The notes: generated from the sequence alone by a model not told the origin. DNA of 64,000 nt from CAMQRS01 sp964370645 (GCA_964370645.1 CAYJJS010000006.1:1-64000); one strand, 5' to 3'. Counted from the first letter of the stretch, positions 8,445-18,094 are shown. Numbers and translations: made by a program.

Positions 8445-9218
8445 ATGAATACTTTACAGATTAAAAATATTACATTTAACAAGGGAATACCTAAAGTATG
8501 CATCCCTATTATGCCTGCTACTTTAGCAGAAGCAATACATCTACTACCTAGTCTACATGCAAGTACATTCGATGTTCTTGAAGTGCGTATGGATTACTTT
8601 AACGAATCCATAACTACTCTTCTAGAGACTTTACAAAACGCATTGCCCGATTGCGTTTTACTAGCTACCTTTAGAAGTGCAAAAGAAGGTGGTGAAAAGG
8701 AAATTAGTGAAGAAGACTATATGCATTTACTAATTGAAATTTGTGAGCGTAAACTTGCAGATATTATTGACATTGAATATATGTCAGGTAAAGATGTGCT
8801 GAATACTGTTATTGCTTGTGCAAAAGATAATGGTTTAAAAACATTAATTTCTTATCATAACTTTCAAAGAACGATGAGCAAAGAAGGAATTGTGAATCGT
8901 TTTGAACAAATGGAAAACTTCGATGCCGATATCTTAAAGATTGCAATGATGCCTCGCTCACCAGAAGACATCTTAAACCTTATACTTGCAACTCGAGATA
9001 TGTCAGAGAATACAGAAAAGGTACTAGTAAGTATGTCTATGGGGGAATTTGGACAAATCACTCGTATTATTGGAGAACACTTCCATAGTGCTATGACCTT
9101 TGCATCGCACGAAAAAGAAAGCGCGCCTGGTCAAATTCCATTACCTTTATTGCAAGACGCCTTGCAAGCCATTCACAAAATCCATAAAGCAAACAAAAGC
9201 GAAATGACTAAAAATTAG
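8445..9218 (+). CDS. aroD: Type I 3-dehydroquinate dehydratase
   Basis: Dehydrates 3-dehydroquinate to 3-dehydroshikimate through a Schiff base. Family residues: VLEVRMDYF (about 44-52), catalytic His138 in SYHNF, Schiff-base Lys165 in ADILKIA, and the FASHEKESAPGQIPL substrate loop. ATG 8445 follows GGAGG by seven bases; a GTG 18 bases upstream precedes the ribosome-binding site and is rejected. Length 257 is normal. Plus-strand, divergent from aroK and convergent with the C39-like protease gene. Confidence 0.95.
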   Translation: MNTLQIKNITFNKGIPKVCIPIMPATLAEAIHLLPSLHASTFDVLEVRMDYFNESITTLLETLQNALPDCVLLATFRSAKEGGEKEISEEDYMHLLIEICERKLADIIDIEYMSGKDVLNTVIACAKDNGLKTLISYHNFQRTMSKEGIVNRFEQMENFDADILKIAMMPRSPEDILNLILATRDMSENTEKVLVSMSMGEFGQITRIIGEHFHSAMTFASHEKESAPGQIPLPLLQDALQAIHKIHKANKSEMTKN

Positions 9219-9232
9219 TCCTTCGCTTTTTT
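9195..9232. terminator. Terminator between aroD and C39-like gene
   Basis: AAAAGCGAA (9195-9203) pairs with TTCGCTTTT (9222-9230) and continues into an inner stem GACTAA/TTAGTC. T-run on the plus strand. The aroD stop is inside the stem. Confidence 0.88.
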
Positions 9233-9234
9233 AT

Positions 9235-10053
9235 TTAATAAATATATGCTGGTTCTACATTATCAACAATGGCTTGATACAATAATTCTTTTTCTACTAT
9301 TTTTAATCCCCCATACACCTCATCTTGCACAAGGTAAGAAGGATCAATATAGTAATAATGAGAAATCTCATCACTTCCTTCTTTTAGAGTATACCCTGTC
9401 ACAATAATCATATGATTTCCATACCCTATTTCTGGATATATTGTATGCACTTCAATTGCAACAAACACTGGATCATTTGTACTCATATCCAACTTCACCC
9501 TTCTTTCAAAGTCTGCAATCATTTGCTCACTTTGCTCATAACGCTGTAATGTTTGTACACGATAACCCGATTCATGTGCTTCTATGTATTCATCTTGAAA
9601 TAAATATTTATTAGCCACTCTTGCTAAATCAACATATTCTGTTCCTGTTATTGGTACTGTATTCATTTCATTTGCCAATACATCTTGACTCATGTCAATG
9701 CCTTTGTTTTTCAGTACCATTTGTAAAGTTGCAACAGCACAATAGTAATTTGTTTCCTGCACACTTTGTTCAAGTGGGATGTATACTTCTCTAGTTTGTT
9801 CTACCTCACTATTTTCCTCTAGTGACACCCACTCAAGTAACGTTTGATTTCCCTTTTGTAAGACAGTTTTTATTTGCTGACTATGTTCCTTTTGCATTTG
9901 GGCTACTTCTTGATTTGTATCCTCTACATCAACGATGTACTCTTTATTTACATCATTCATAAAGTATACTACAATCCAAGCTAATAACACTACAACTAAC
10001 GATGCAAGTACAAACAATATACCACTTAAAATCATGCCCCTATTTTTTTTCAT
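9235..10053 (-). CDS. Membrane-anchored C39-like (papain-like) cysteine peptidase domain protein
   Basis: Predicted extracytoplasmic protein of 272 residues: a single N-terminal membrane helix (about 8-32), a linker, then a Peptidase_C39_2-like domain. The domain begins YIPLEQSVQETNYYCAVATLQMVL with candidate nucleophile Cys105, followed by NHMIIVTGY (His214) and YYYIDPS (Asp237), giving a full Cys-His-Asp set. Such proteins cleave peptides or act in cell-wall or surface-protein processing, but no substrate is suggested by neighbours. It has its own ribosome-binding site (AAAAGGAG) and no close operon partner. Good confidence for the fold, low for the role. Confidence 0.82.
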   Translation of the reverse strand: MKKNRGMILSGILFVLASLVVVLLAWIVVYFMNDVNKEYIVDVEDTNQEVAQMQKEHSQQIKTVLQKGNQTLLEWVSLEENSEVEQTREVYIPLEQSVQETNYYCAVATLQMVLKNKGIDMSQDVLANEMNTVPITGTEYVDLARVANKYLFQDEYIEAHESGYRVQTLQRYEQSEQMIADFERRVKLDMSTNDPVFVAIEVHTIYPEIGYGNHMIIVTGYTLKEGSDEISHYYYIDPSYLVQDEVYGGLKIVEKELLYQAIVDNVEPAYIY

Positions 10054-10146
10054 AGCTTTCTCCTTTTATAATCGTTAAACATATAAGACAAAACTGTATA
10101 TACTTTAAGTATACATCAATTCATAGTGTTTATATATACAATCAAC

Positions 10147-10178
10147 AAAAAAACCTACTTTCCTTTGAAAATAGGTTT
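10147..10178 (-). terminator. Terminator of the mutS-mutL-miaA-NUDIX operon
   Basis: On the minus strand AAACCTATTTTC, loop AAAG, GAAAGTAGGTTT: a 12-bp stem with one G-U pair, followed by seven T. The NUDIX stop codon lies in the stem. Confidence 0.92.
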
Positions 10179-10641
10179 ATTTCTCATTATACTTTTTCTC
10201 AACATGTATTTGACCATCCAACCCATGTGTAATATACACTTCTTGCAAACACTCTTGCATCACCACATCTATATAATAAGGCAAATCAGCGGATAAGTTT
10301 TGATTATTTATTACCTGGGAAATATTCATAAACTCAACAACATCTTCTCCTTCATATTGTAAAGTTCCCTCGTATGCATTTGCCTTATACATATAAATAA
10401 CTAACTTTTCTTTTGTTTTCATCAAATCGTAATGTACAATACCACAAAGTGTGAATTGTTTGATAAGCAAACCTGTTTCTTCTTTGAATTCTCTTTGCAT
10501 CGCGTCATAAAAACTTTCATACGCTTCTACCTTTCCCCCAGGAAAAGTAATCCCTGGCCAATCTGTTTTTGTTCGATGTTGGACTAAAACATCCTCTTTA
10601 TCAAACAACATACACATATTAGAAATTTTCACACGATCCAT
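10177..10641 (-). CDS. NUDIX hydrolase (MutT-like)
   Basis: Hydrolyses a nucleoside diphosphate-X compound; members next to repair genes often clean oxidised nucleotides such as 8-oxo-dGTP. The NUDIX box is complete at residues 36-58: Gly36, Glu42, Arg50-Glu51, Glu54-Glu55, Gly57-Leu58. The 154-residue protein is a single domain. ATG 10641 has AGAGGT six bases upstream and lies inside the end of miaA (23-base overlap), so translation is probably coupled. Last gene after mutS, mutL and miaA, which supports a sanitising role by association only. Confidence 0.9.
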   Translation of the reverse strand: MDRVKISNMCMLFDKEDVLVQHRTKTDWPGITFPGGKVEAYESFYDAMQREFKEETGLLIKQFTLCGIVHYDLMKTKEKLVIYMYKANAYEGTLQYEGEDVVEFMNISQVINNQNLSADLPYYIDVVMQECLQEVYITHGLDGQIHVEKKYNEK

Positions 10642-11533
10642 GTATAAACCTCTTTGCATCCTCAATGGCATTCATTTCGTCTTCTTTATCATACCAATGC
10701 ACGTCCATTTGATTTTTAAACCAAGTATATTGTCGTTTCGCAAAATTCCTAGTGTTTTTTTGAATATTCGCCTTCACAAGTTCTTCCTCTTCTATTTGTA
10801 AGAAATATGGTTTCCATTCTTTATACCCAATTCCTTGCATGCTTTGCAATAGGAATGTAGATATATCTTCAACAATAGATTCAACCTCTTCCTTTAAACC
10901 TTGTTGCATCATCATCTCTACTCGTTCATCTATTTTTGCATACAATTGCTCTCTAGGCATTGTTAGTCCAATAATATATGCATCATACAACAAAGTATGT
11001 TGTTGCTTCTCAATACGATCACTTTTACATTCTCCACTATTTGCCATTAGTAAAGCACGGATTACCCTTTGTCGATTATTCTTATGAATCTTCTCACAAG
11101 CTTTTAAATCCACCGCTTGCAGCCTTTCATACAAACAATCATTATCTAAAGCCTCTAAAGTTGCCTTATATTGCGCATCTACTTGTTCCTCTTGAAACTC
11201 GTAATCATATAATAATGCTTTTATATATAACCCAGTCCCCCCACAAACAATAGGTACCTTTCCTTTATTTATGATATCTTGTATGTATTGTCTAGCCTTT
11301 TCCTGAAACACTTTAACACTATAAGCATCTTTATAATCGATACAATCTACCAAATAATGTTGAATTCCTTGCATCTCTTCTTGCGTGATTTTTGCACTAC
11401 CTATACTTAACTGTTTATATACTTGATATGCATCTCCACTTATTATCTCTCCATTAAGTTGCTTTGCAAGTTCAATGCTTAACTTTGTTTTACCTACTCC
11501 TGTAGGTCCTACTAACACAATTACTTTATTCAT
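10619..11533 (-). CDS. miaA: tRNA dimethylallyltransferase
   Basis: Adds a dimethylallyl group to A37 of tRNAs that read codons beginning with U. P-loop GPTGVGKT (9-16), substrate motif ISGDAYQVYKQLSIGSAK (with the catalytic Asp), CGGTGLYIKALL and the C-terminal RNFAKRQYTWFKNQ are all typical. Length 304 is standard. Its ATG shares one base with the stop of mutL (TAATG) and its end overlaps the NUDIX gene, so it sits in a compact repair operon. Confidence 0.96.
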   Translation of the reverse strand: MNKVIVLVGPTGVGKTKLSIELAKQLNGEIISGDAYQVYKQLSIGSAKITQEEMQGIQHYLVDCIDYKDAYSVKVFQEKARQYIQDIINKGKVPIVCGGTGLYIKALLYDYEFQEEQVDAQYKATLEALDNDCLYERLQAVDLKACEKIHKNNRQRVIRALLMANSGECKSDRIEKQQHTLLYDAYIIGLTMPREQLYAKIDERVEMMMQQGLKEEVESIVEDISTFLLQSMQGIGYKEWKPYFLQIEEEELVKANIQKNTRNFAKRQYTWFKNQMDVHWYDKEDEMNAIEDAKRFIHGSCENF

Positions 11534-13359
11534 TATCCAGTCCTCAAAAATTGCTTTTCCAATTCTTTCAATGTAAATTCAATAAACGTTGGTCTTCCAT
11601 GTGGACAATGAAATGGTTGTACACACCTCTTCAAATCCTCAATAACACCTTGCATCTCTTCTAACGAGAGCGCTCTATGAAATCGAATGGATGAATGACA
11701 AGCCATACTTGCCAATGTATGTTTGCGTAACTTCATCACATTCATCGATTCATCCTTTTGATATTGTTCCAATAAATCTAAAACCACTTTTTGTTCATCG
11801 CATTGCACCATCCACAGGGGGATACTACGCAACACAAAACTCTTATCTCCAAACACATCCAATTGAATTCCGATTTGTGCAAATAAGTCATTCAACTCCT
11901 CCACACGATTTACCATCGATAAAGTACTATCAATACTAATTGGAATTAATAAATCTTGTGTATCCAAAACACCCTCTAAGATCTGCTTTTGTATACATTC
12001 ATAACGATATCTTTCTTGTGCAGCATGTTGATCAATAATATACATACCATGATCTCCTTGTGCAATGATATAACTTTCTTTGATTTGTCCAATCGCTTTC
12101 ATATATGGTAAAGAAGGATTTTGCGCCTCTACACGTACTTCTTTCTCTATCACCAAAGGCTGCACGTCTTCTATAACAAGCGTTTCTTCTTGCTCTTCCT
12201 CTATGTCATAAACCTCTTTTTCTACTACACTTTTCAATGGTTCCACATGGATCGCAAATTCTTTTTGTACCTCTTTTACTAGTGGTGTTGCTATATTTTC
12301 AGGTTCATACGTAATATCTAAGCGCATCGGCTCAACCTTTACTTCCGGTTGTTTTTTCTGCACTTGAACCGTTTGTATCTTTGTTTGAAGCGCCTGTGCA
12401 ATCGCCTTATACAATAACTCTTCCAACTGTTTTTCCTTTGACAAGCGTACCTCCCACTTACTAGGATGTACATTCACATCTACTAATTTTGCATCCATAT
12501 CAATATGTATAACACTAATTGGATAACGATCATTAGGTAAGTATTCTCTATAAGCATCTAAAATCATCTTTTGTAAACGATATGATCGAACCATTCTTTG
12601 ATTGATAAACAATAACATATAATATTTACTAGCTCTATTTACACTTGGTTGTATTGTGTATCCATGAATTGCATAATCACTATCTTTAATATCTACACGA
12701 ATCGCTTGTTTCGCCACTTCTCGACCATATACATTCATAATTACTTCTTGAATATTATTTCTTCCATTACTAGAGAATACTAATTTATCATCATGATATA
12801 ATTGAAATGAAATATCACTACGAGCAAATGCAAACTTTTGGATGACATCACTAATTAAAGAAAATTCATAGTTAATAGATTTTAAATGTTTTAATCGCGC
12901 TGGTGTTTTTTGGAATAAATTTGAAACAACAATTTGTGTTCCCTGATTACATGCCGTACTTTTTGCATGTATGTGTTTTCCATAAGCGATTTCTACTTGT
13001 GTGCTATCTTGCCCATCATTTGTATTTAACACCACATGGCTAACCGATGCAATCGATGGTAAAGCTTCTCCACGAAACCCCATACTCGTAATATTCCATA
13101 AATCATTTACATCTTTAATCTTACTTGTTGCATGTCTTTCAAATGCAAGGCATGCATCCTGTGGGCTCATTCCAATACCATCATCAATAATATTTATTTC
13201 TTGTAAACCACCTTGTTGAATGTGTATTTGAATATGTTTGGCTTTCGCATCAATACAGTTTTCAACAAGTTCTTTCACAACACCTACTGGTCTTTCAACA
13301 ACTTCTCCGGCCGCAATCATATTTGCCAGTTGCGCATCTAGTTTTTGAATCTTCGCCAT
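11533..13359 (-). CDS. mutL: DNA mismatch repair protein MutL
   Basis: GHKL ATPase that couples MutS to downstream repair. N-terminal motifs IAAGEVVERP, DDGIGM, TSMGFRGEAL and the NVHPSKWEV segment are clear. The C-terminal domain has DQHAAQERYRYE, the DQHAAxERx4E endonuclease motif, plus CHSSIR and CPHGRPTFIE, so this is the nicking type of MutL found in bacteria without MutH. A charged linker (about 340-420) joins the halves. It starts two bases after the mutS stop. Confidence 0.96.
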   Translation of the reverse strand: MAKIQKLDAQLANMIAAGEVVERPVGVVKELVENCIDAKAKHIQIHIQQGGLQEINIIDDGIGMSPQDACLAFERHATSKIKDVNDLWNITSMGFRGEALPSIASVSHVVLNTNDGQDSTQVEIAYGKHIHAKSTACNQGTQIVVSNLFQKTPARLKHLKSINYEFSLISDVIQKFAFARSDISFQLYHDDKLVFSSNGRNNIQEVIMNVYGREVAKQAIRVDIKDSDYAIHGYTIQPSVNRASKYYMLLFINQRMVRSYRLQKMILDAYREYLPNDRYPISVIHIDMDAKLVDVNVHPSKWEVRLSKEKQLEELLYKAIAQALQTKIQTVQVQKKQPEVKVEPMRLDITYEPENIATPLVKEVQKEFAIHVEPLKSVVEKEVYDIEEEQEETLVIEDVQPLVIEKEVRVEAQNPSLPYMKAIGQIKESYIIAQGDHGMYIIDQHAAQERYRYECIQKQILEGVLDTQDLLIPISIDSTLSMVNRVEELNDLFAQIGIQLDVFGDKSFVLRSIPLWMVQCDEQKVVLDLLEQYQKDESMNVMKLRKHTLASMACHSSIRFHRALSLEEMQGVIEDLKRCVQPFHCPHGRPTFIEFTLKELEKQFLRTG

Positions 13360-13361
13360 AC

Positions 13362-15881
13362 TTACCCTTTCTTAAGTTCACTTAAAAACAACAATGCCTC
13401 CATTGGTGTCATTGCGTTGACATCAATAGTTTGTAGTTTATCTAAAATTTCACGATTTTCCTTTTGTTCTTCCTCTTGTTCAAATGCAATTTTTTCAATA
13501 TCCAAATCAATCTCGTCTTGTTGTATGTGATTTAATATTTGTTTTGCTCTCGCTAATAAAGGGAGTGGTAGTTTTGCTAATTTAGCCACATTAATCCCAT
13601 ACGATTTATCGGCCTTACCTTCCATCATACGATATAAGAACGTGACATGGTCATCTTCCTCTTCCACTTCCACATGTATATTTTTAATCCCTTCATTTTT
13701 ATCTGCCAAGATTGTAAGTTCATGATAATGCGTAGAAAATAATGTCTTCGCATTTGTTTTTTCATGTATATATTCAATCATTGCTTGCGCTAGCGACATT
13801 CCATCATAAGTGGATGTCCCTCTTCCTATCTCATCAAATAAAATCAAAGAACGATCACTCGCATTTTGTAAGGCATAGTTGGCTTCCATCATCTCCACCA
13901 TGAATGTAGATTGTCCACTCATAATATCATCACTTGCACCAATACGTGTGAATATTTTATCAAAAATAGGCATACTCGCTTTCTTGGCAGGTACGTAACA
14001 ACCAATTTGTGCCATAATTACCAACAAGGCAACCTGTCTCATATATGTACTCTTACCACCCATGTTTGGTCCAGTAATAATAAACACCTGGTCTTGTTCA
14101 TCCATAATCAAACTATTTGACACATAAGTAGATTGTTTCATCATCTTTTCTAATATTGGATGCCTCGCTTCTTCCACTCGTACTTTCAAAACTTCATCAA
14201 ACACGGGTCTAACATAATTCGCTTGTGCACTCACTTCACTCAATGCATATAATGCATCAACACTTGCTAACACTTTAGAAAGTTCATGCAAAGGTTGCAC
14301 AAATGCTTTAATTTGTTCCAGTAGTTCGCTGTATAATTGCACTTCCAAGCGAACCATTCTCTCTTGTGCATGTAAGATTTCATCTTCTTTTTGCTTCAAT
14401 TCTTTTGTAACAAAACGTTCAGCATTCGCTAATGTTTGTTTTCTTTCATATCCAAACGCTTCTTGAATTTTATCTAAATTACCTTTTCTCACTTCAATGT
14501 AGTAACCAAAAATACGATTGTAAGAAACCTTCAACGAACCAACGCCTGTACGCTCTCGCTCTCTTGCTTCCAACTCTAAAATGAATTGTTTACCAGATTG
14601 ACTCAATGTGCGATACTCATCTAATTGCGCGTGGTAACCTTCTTTAAAGACACCTCCATCTTTTACATTTACAGGAGGATTTTCTTCTATAATATCCGCA
14701 ATTTGAATATATAGTTGTTGACAACAATCCACATCCTGAAACATTGTTGTTGCGCTACATTGATTAACTAACTGCATAATGATTGGAGCATATTTTAAAG
14801 TAGATACTAGACGCAAAATATCTCTAGGAGTTGCACTACCATAAGCTACTCTTGCACATAGTCTTTCTAGGTCAAATACATTTCCTAAATATTCCTTTAG
14901 TTCGTCTTTCATAATAAAATTTTCATTGAAAAAATCGATTATATCCAATCGTTCTTCAATTTTTTTACGATCAATAAGAGGATATAAAATCCATTTTTTC
15001 AACATTCTACTACCCATAGACGTTCTAGTGTGGTCTAAAAAATCCCACAATGTTTGTGATTTTGATTGTTGTCGTATAGCACTGACTAGCTCCAAGTTTT
15101 GTTTCGTTGAGTAATCCATTTGTAAACAAGTATCTTTTTGTATTAACTCAACCTTTGAGAGATGTGCCATACTTCTCTTTTGTGTTGTGTGTAAATAATT
15201 GCTTAATAGCGCAAAACTCTGTATAACTTTCTCATCTTCAATGTGCTCAACAAGTGATACATATTCCTTTTTTAATTGTTTATCATCTTCAAAGGATACC
15301 GTTACATTCATTATATTTTGGATCACTTTAAGATACTTCTTATCAAAATTACTTTCTACTACTACCTCTCTCACATTCATTGATAACAACGCTTTTTGTA
15401 ACTCTTCTTTACTTCTAGTAATACTATTACTAATAATCTCTCCACATGTCATTTCACAATAGCTAATCGAAAAAGCATACTTGCAATCACAAACTGCAGC
15501 TAAGTATACATTTTCCTTTTCATTGCTTACTTCATCCATGATGGTACCTGGCGTTACAATCTTTACAACATCACGTTTTACAATTTTTCCAGCCGTAGCA
15601 TCTTCTAGCTGTTCTACAATAGCTACCTTATATCCTTTTTGCGTTAACCTTTGTATATATCCACTAGATGCATGAAAAGGAATCCCACACATTGGAATTT
15701 TTTCTTCTACTCCAGCATTTCTTCCAGTTAACACTAAATCTAGTTCATTAGAGGCGATTTTCGCATCTTCAAAAAACATTTCGTAAAAATCTCCTAAACG
15801 ATAGAAAACGATACAATCTTGAAGGTTGTTTTTTACCTCTAAATATTGTTGTATCATTGGTGTGTATTTTTTTTCTGACAT
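13362..15881 (-). CDS. mutS: DNA mismatch repair protein MutS
   Basis: Mismatch-recognition ATPase. The mismatch-reading Phe-x-Glu motif lies in RLGDFYEMFFEDA near residue 36. Walker A GPNMGGKSTYMRQ and LILFDEIGRGTSTYDG mark the C-terminal ABC ATPase, followed by FSTHYHEL. Length 839 is somewhat short because the C-terminal tetramerisation tail is brief. Two ATGs lie six bases apart; I prefer 15881, eight bases after AGGAG, over 15887. A TATAAT box is visible at 15909-15914. First gene of mutS-mutL-miaA-NUDIX. Confidence 0.96.
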   Translation of the reverse strand: MSEKKYTPMIQQYLEVKNNLQDCIVFYRLGDFYEMFFEDAKIASNELDLVLTGRNAGVEEKIPMCGIPFHASSGYIQRLTQKGYKVAIVEQLEDATAGKIVKRDVVKIVTPGTIMDEVSNEKENVYLAAVCDCKYAFSISYCEMTCGEIISNSITRSKEELQKALLSMNVREVVVESNFDKKYLKVIQNIMNVTVSFEDDKQLKKEYVSLVEHIEDEKVIQSFALLSNYLHTTQKRSMAHLSKVELIQKDTCLQMDYSTKQNLELVSAIRQQSKSQTLWDFLDHTRTSMGSRMLKKWILYPLIDRKKIEERLDIIDFFNENFIMKDELKEYLGNVFDLERLCARVAYGSATPRDILRLVSTLKYAPIIMQLVNQCSATTMFQDVDCCQQLYIQIADIIEENPPVNVKDGGVFKEGYHAQLDEYRTLSQSGKQFILELEARERERTGVGSLKVSYNRIFGYYIEVRKGNLDKIQEAFGYERKQTLANAERFVTKELKQKEDEILHAQERMVRLEVQLYSELLEQIKAFVQPLHELSKVLASVDALYALSEVSAQANYVRPVFDEVLKVRVEEARHPILEKMMKQSTYVSNSLIMDEQDQVFIITGPNMGGKSTYMRQVALLVIMAQIGCYVPAKKASMPIFDKIFTRIGASDDIMSGQSTFMVEMMEANYALQNASDRSLILFDEIGRGTSTYDGMSLAQAMIEYIHEKTNAKTLFSTHYHELTILADKNEGIKNIHVEVEEEDDHVTFLYRMMEGKADKSYGINVAKLAKLPLPLLARAKQILNHIQQDEIDLDIEKIAFEQEEEQKENREILDKLQTIDVNAMTPMEALLFLSELKKG

Positions 15882-15948
15882 GCTCATATCTCCTTTAATA
15901 TCTTGTTAATTATAACATAAATTATTAATTTTGATGATGAAACATAAG

Positions 15949-15978
15949 AAAAAAGCGTGCTTTCATACACACCTTTTT
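15949..15978 (-). terminator. Terminator of the SipW-like gene
   Basis: Minus strand AAAAAGGTGTG, loop, CACGCTTTTTT: stem with G-U pairs followed by a T-run, placed between the SipW-like gene and mutS. Confidence 0.7.
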
Positions 15979-15989
15979 GAACGATTTCA

Positions 15990-16463
15990 TTAAATTTTTA
16001 TAGGGATTTTGTGAGAGAAAAAAACAATATAGGCAAACGCACTCATCCCAATTACAAATAAAATAGAAAAATACTCTTTACCAAATAAAATCATACTTCC
16101 AATATAAGGTAATGAAAATAAAACACTTCCCTCATACTGTTCAGCATAGGCTATATAATAGGGGTCATTCTCTTCATTTGCATCCCCTTTACACAATACC
16201 ATTTCTTCTTCTACATCAACATCTACTACCCTATGCGTTATAACAATATCACTATTTAAAATACGATAAACAATGACATCCTCTTTCACAATATTAGAAA
16301 ACGGTTCTTTCGCAACAAATATAATGCTTCCTTTTGGAATACTTGGATGCATACTTTCACTTGCTATGCTAAGCACTCTAATATCATTCACATACAAAAT
16401 AATACTTCCTATAAACAATACACTGATAAGAACTAAACACAAATAGTTACTTACTTTTTTCAA
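15990..16463 (-). CDS. SipW-type (S26B) signal peptidase I
   Basis: Membrane protease that removes signal peptides outside the membrane. The 157-residue protein has an N-terminal helix (about 7-26), Ser37 in IASESMHPSIPKG as nucleophile and His77 in ITHRVVDV where classical bacterial enzymes have Lys. The Ser/His pair and CKGDANEENDP (Asp94, Asp100) define the archaeal/eukaryotic-like ER type that includes Bacillus SipW. A second helix lies at the C-terminus (about 130-150). SipW enzymes process specific biofilm or surface proteins, but no TasA-like substrate is adjacent. It follows an unrecognised gene by 25 bases. Confidence 0.9.
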   Translation of the reverse strand: MKKVSNYLCLVLISVLFIGSIILYVNDIRVLSIASESMHPSIPKGSIIFVAKEPFSNIVKEDVIVYRILNSDIVITHRVVDVDVEEEMVLCKGDANEENDPYYIAYAEQYEGSVLFSLPYIGSMILFGKEYFSILFVIGMSAFAYIVFFSHKIPIKI

Positions 16464-16488
16464 AATATCACTCCTATTTAGGATATGC

Positions 16489-17175
16489 TTATATTTCTGA
16501 AATATTACCTTTCTTATCCGCTAAAATGATACTAATATTTAGTCTTTCTTTCACAGTACTTGGAATTTCACTCCATGCCTTACGATAACTAATGTTATCA
16601 TTAAACGCTAAAGAATATTGCACATCTTCTGCATCTATACACTTTAATACATCATTCAATGTAGATGGTAAACTTTGTTTTCTTCCACGCTTCATAGATT
16701 GCATATGAATACATCGTTTGCCTTCCTCATTCTCTGCAACAATGAATCCTTTTTGTGCTTCATATGCATACCCCTCACTAGACAACCATTCTTCTACAAG
16801 GCGATATAAGTCACTTCCACCGCATTTTTGACGTTTTTTTCTTGTATTCAACTTCTCTGCTTCACTCTTTAGTGGTCTCCCTCTTTTTTTAGGTGGAAAC
16901 ATCGACTCTCTATTTACCAAGTTATCCACATAAAAGCGTACTTTTAGATGGGAACCAAACCCTGTATTTCCTTTTGGTTTCTCCAAAATCAAGTCTCCAA
17001 TATACAACAATTTGTATATTGCCTGACAACATGTTGGCATCGTCGCAAAATCAGCAGACACTTGTGCATGTAATTCCTTCGATGTTATCTCTATATATTT
17101 TAACCCTTGCTGGTGTGCTTCCTCTCTCATCTTTTCTATTGTTTCTATGTATTGTTTTATTCCTGGTCCTTTCAT
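16489..17175 (-). CDS. Unrecognised protein with AT-hook-like motif and possible winged-helix N-terminus
   Basis: I do not recognise this 228-residue soluble protein. Its first 80 residues look like a helix-turn-helix unit ending in a beta hairpin (LILEKPKGNTGFGSHLKVRFYV). Residues near 95 hold PPKKRGRPLKS, an AT-hook-like RGRP core in a Lys/Arg-rich linker that continues to TRKKRQK. The C-terminal domain (about 120-228) mixes helices and strands and ends YRKAWSEIPSTVKERLNISIILAD, a pattern I associate loosely with restriction-endonuclease-like folds. ATG 17175 is eight bases after AAAGGAG; a GTG at 17184 lies in that site. Probably co-transcribed with the SipW-like peptidase. A DNA-binding role is inference. 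Confidence 0.6.
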   Translation of the reverse strand: MKGPGIKQYIETIEKMREEAHQQGLKYIEITSKELHAQVSADFATMPTCCQAIYKLLYIGDLILEKPKGNTGFGSHLKVRFYVDNLVNRESMFPPKKRGRPLKSEAEKLNTRKKRQKCGGSDLYRLVEEWLSSEGYAYEAQKGFIVAENEEGKRCIHMQSMKRGRKQSLPSTLNDVLKCIDAEDVQYSLAFNDNISYRKAWSEIPSTVKERLNISIILADKKGNISEI

Positions 17176-17247
17176 ATTTATCACTCCTTTACTTACATTG
17201 TAAACATTTGTGTTGTCGAATTTACTCGAATACAGTCTACCCCATAT

Positions 17248-17278
17248 AAAAAGTCATGATAATTTTACTTATCACGAC
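17248..17278 (-). terminator. Terminator of the J-domain gene
   Basis: Minus strand GTCGTGATAA, loop GTAAAA, TTATCATGAC, then TTTTT. Ten-base-pair stem with one G-U pair ten bases after the stop. Confidence 0.9.
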
Positions 17279-17287
17279 CTCGTTTCA

Positions 17288-18094
17288 TTATTTCACAATG
17301 ATTTCAACATACCCATCACCACGCACTCCATGTAAACTTACAATTCCTTTGTCCTTAACACGTAATACACTATGATTTTTTGTATTTGGTGGTATTTTTA
17401 CACTCACCGTGCTATCAATAAATGTCACATCGATTTGACACCCTTGTGCAGCCTCTTGTGTGTGGATTCTTTTTTGTACATAAATATGATTTCCTTTACG
17501 TGTGAAGTTTGGATCTTTTTCAATTTGTATTTCTACAAATAGATCTCCGCACTCTCCACCGCGAATTCCTTTATCTCCATATCCTTTTATACGAACATGT
17601 TGTTTATCATCAATACCTGCTGGTATTTGCATATTTATCTTCATCTTTTTTAATACATATTCATTATTGGCATTTTTCTTATACCCTTCCACAACAATAC
17701 TTTTGCGACATCCGCGAACTGCATCCATAAATGAAATGGTTGTCTTAGTGAATTTGTGCGCACCCTTGATTGGCTGTGCTTGTGTTTGACGAAAAAAAGA
17801 ATTGAAAATATCATCCATGGATGCGCCACTATACATATTAGAGTAGCCCTGATTTCCACCGTACTGAGCACCTTCCATCCCAGCCTTACCAAAGCGATCA
17901 TAGCTCGCTCTTTTATGAGCATCACCCAACACTTCATAGGCAGCATTTATCTCTTTAAATTTAGCTTCAGCATCACTCGCCTTATTCACATCTGGGTGAT
18001 ATTTTTTTGCCAGTTTACGATATGCTTTTTTTATTTCTTCATCACTTGCTGTTTTATTTACACCTAAAACTTCATAATAGTCTCTATCTTGCAT
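17288..18094 (-). CDS. J-domain co-chaperone, DnaJ/CbpA type without zinc fingers
   Basis: Stimulates an Hsp70 ATPase and delivers substrates. The J domain spans residues 1-70 with HPD in KYHPDVNK. A Gly-rich and Phe-containing linker follows, then C-terminal substrate-binding domains with VKIPPNTKNHSVLRVKDKG. The CxxCxGxG zinc repeats of classical DnaJ are absent, making it CbpA-like; 268 residues fits. ATG 18094 follows GGAGG by five bases; upstream in-frame codons would add 36 unrelated residues. It stands alone, away from dnaK or grpE, so it may be an additional co-chaperone. Confidence 0.9.
   Translation of the reverse strand: MQDRDYYEVLGVNKTASDEEIKKAYRKLAKKYHPDVNKASDAEAKFKEINAAYEVLGDAHKRASYDRFGKAGMEGAQYGGNQGYSNMYSGASMDDIFNSFFRQTQAQPIKGAHKFTKTTISFMDAVRGCRKSIVVEGYKKNANNEYVLKKMKINMQIPAGIDDKQHVRIKGYGDKGIRGGECGDLFVEIQIEKDPNFTRKGNHIYVQKRIHTQEAAQGCQIDVTFIDSTVSVKIPPNTKNHSVLRVKDKGIVSLHGVRGDGYVEIIVK

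Noticed and set aside
17205..17236. Direct CGAAT repeats upstream of the AT-hook-like gene (possible SOS box)
   Set aside because: The sequence does not match the Gram-positive LexA consensus CGAACRNRYGTTYG and is a direct rather than inverted repeat.
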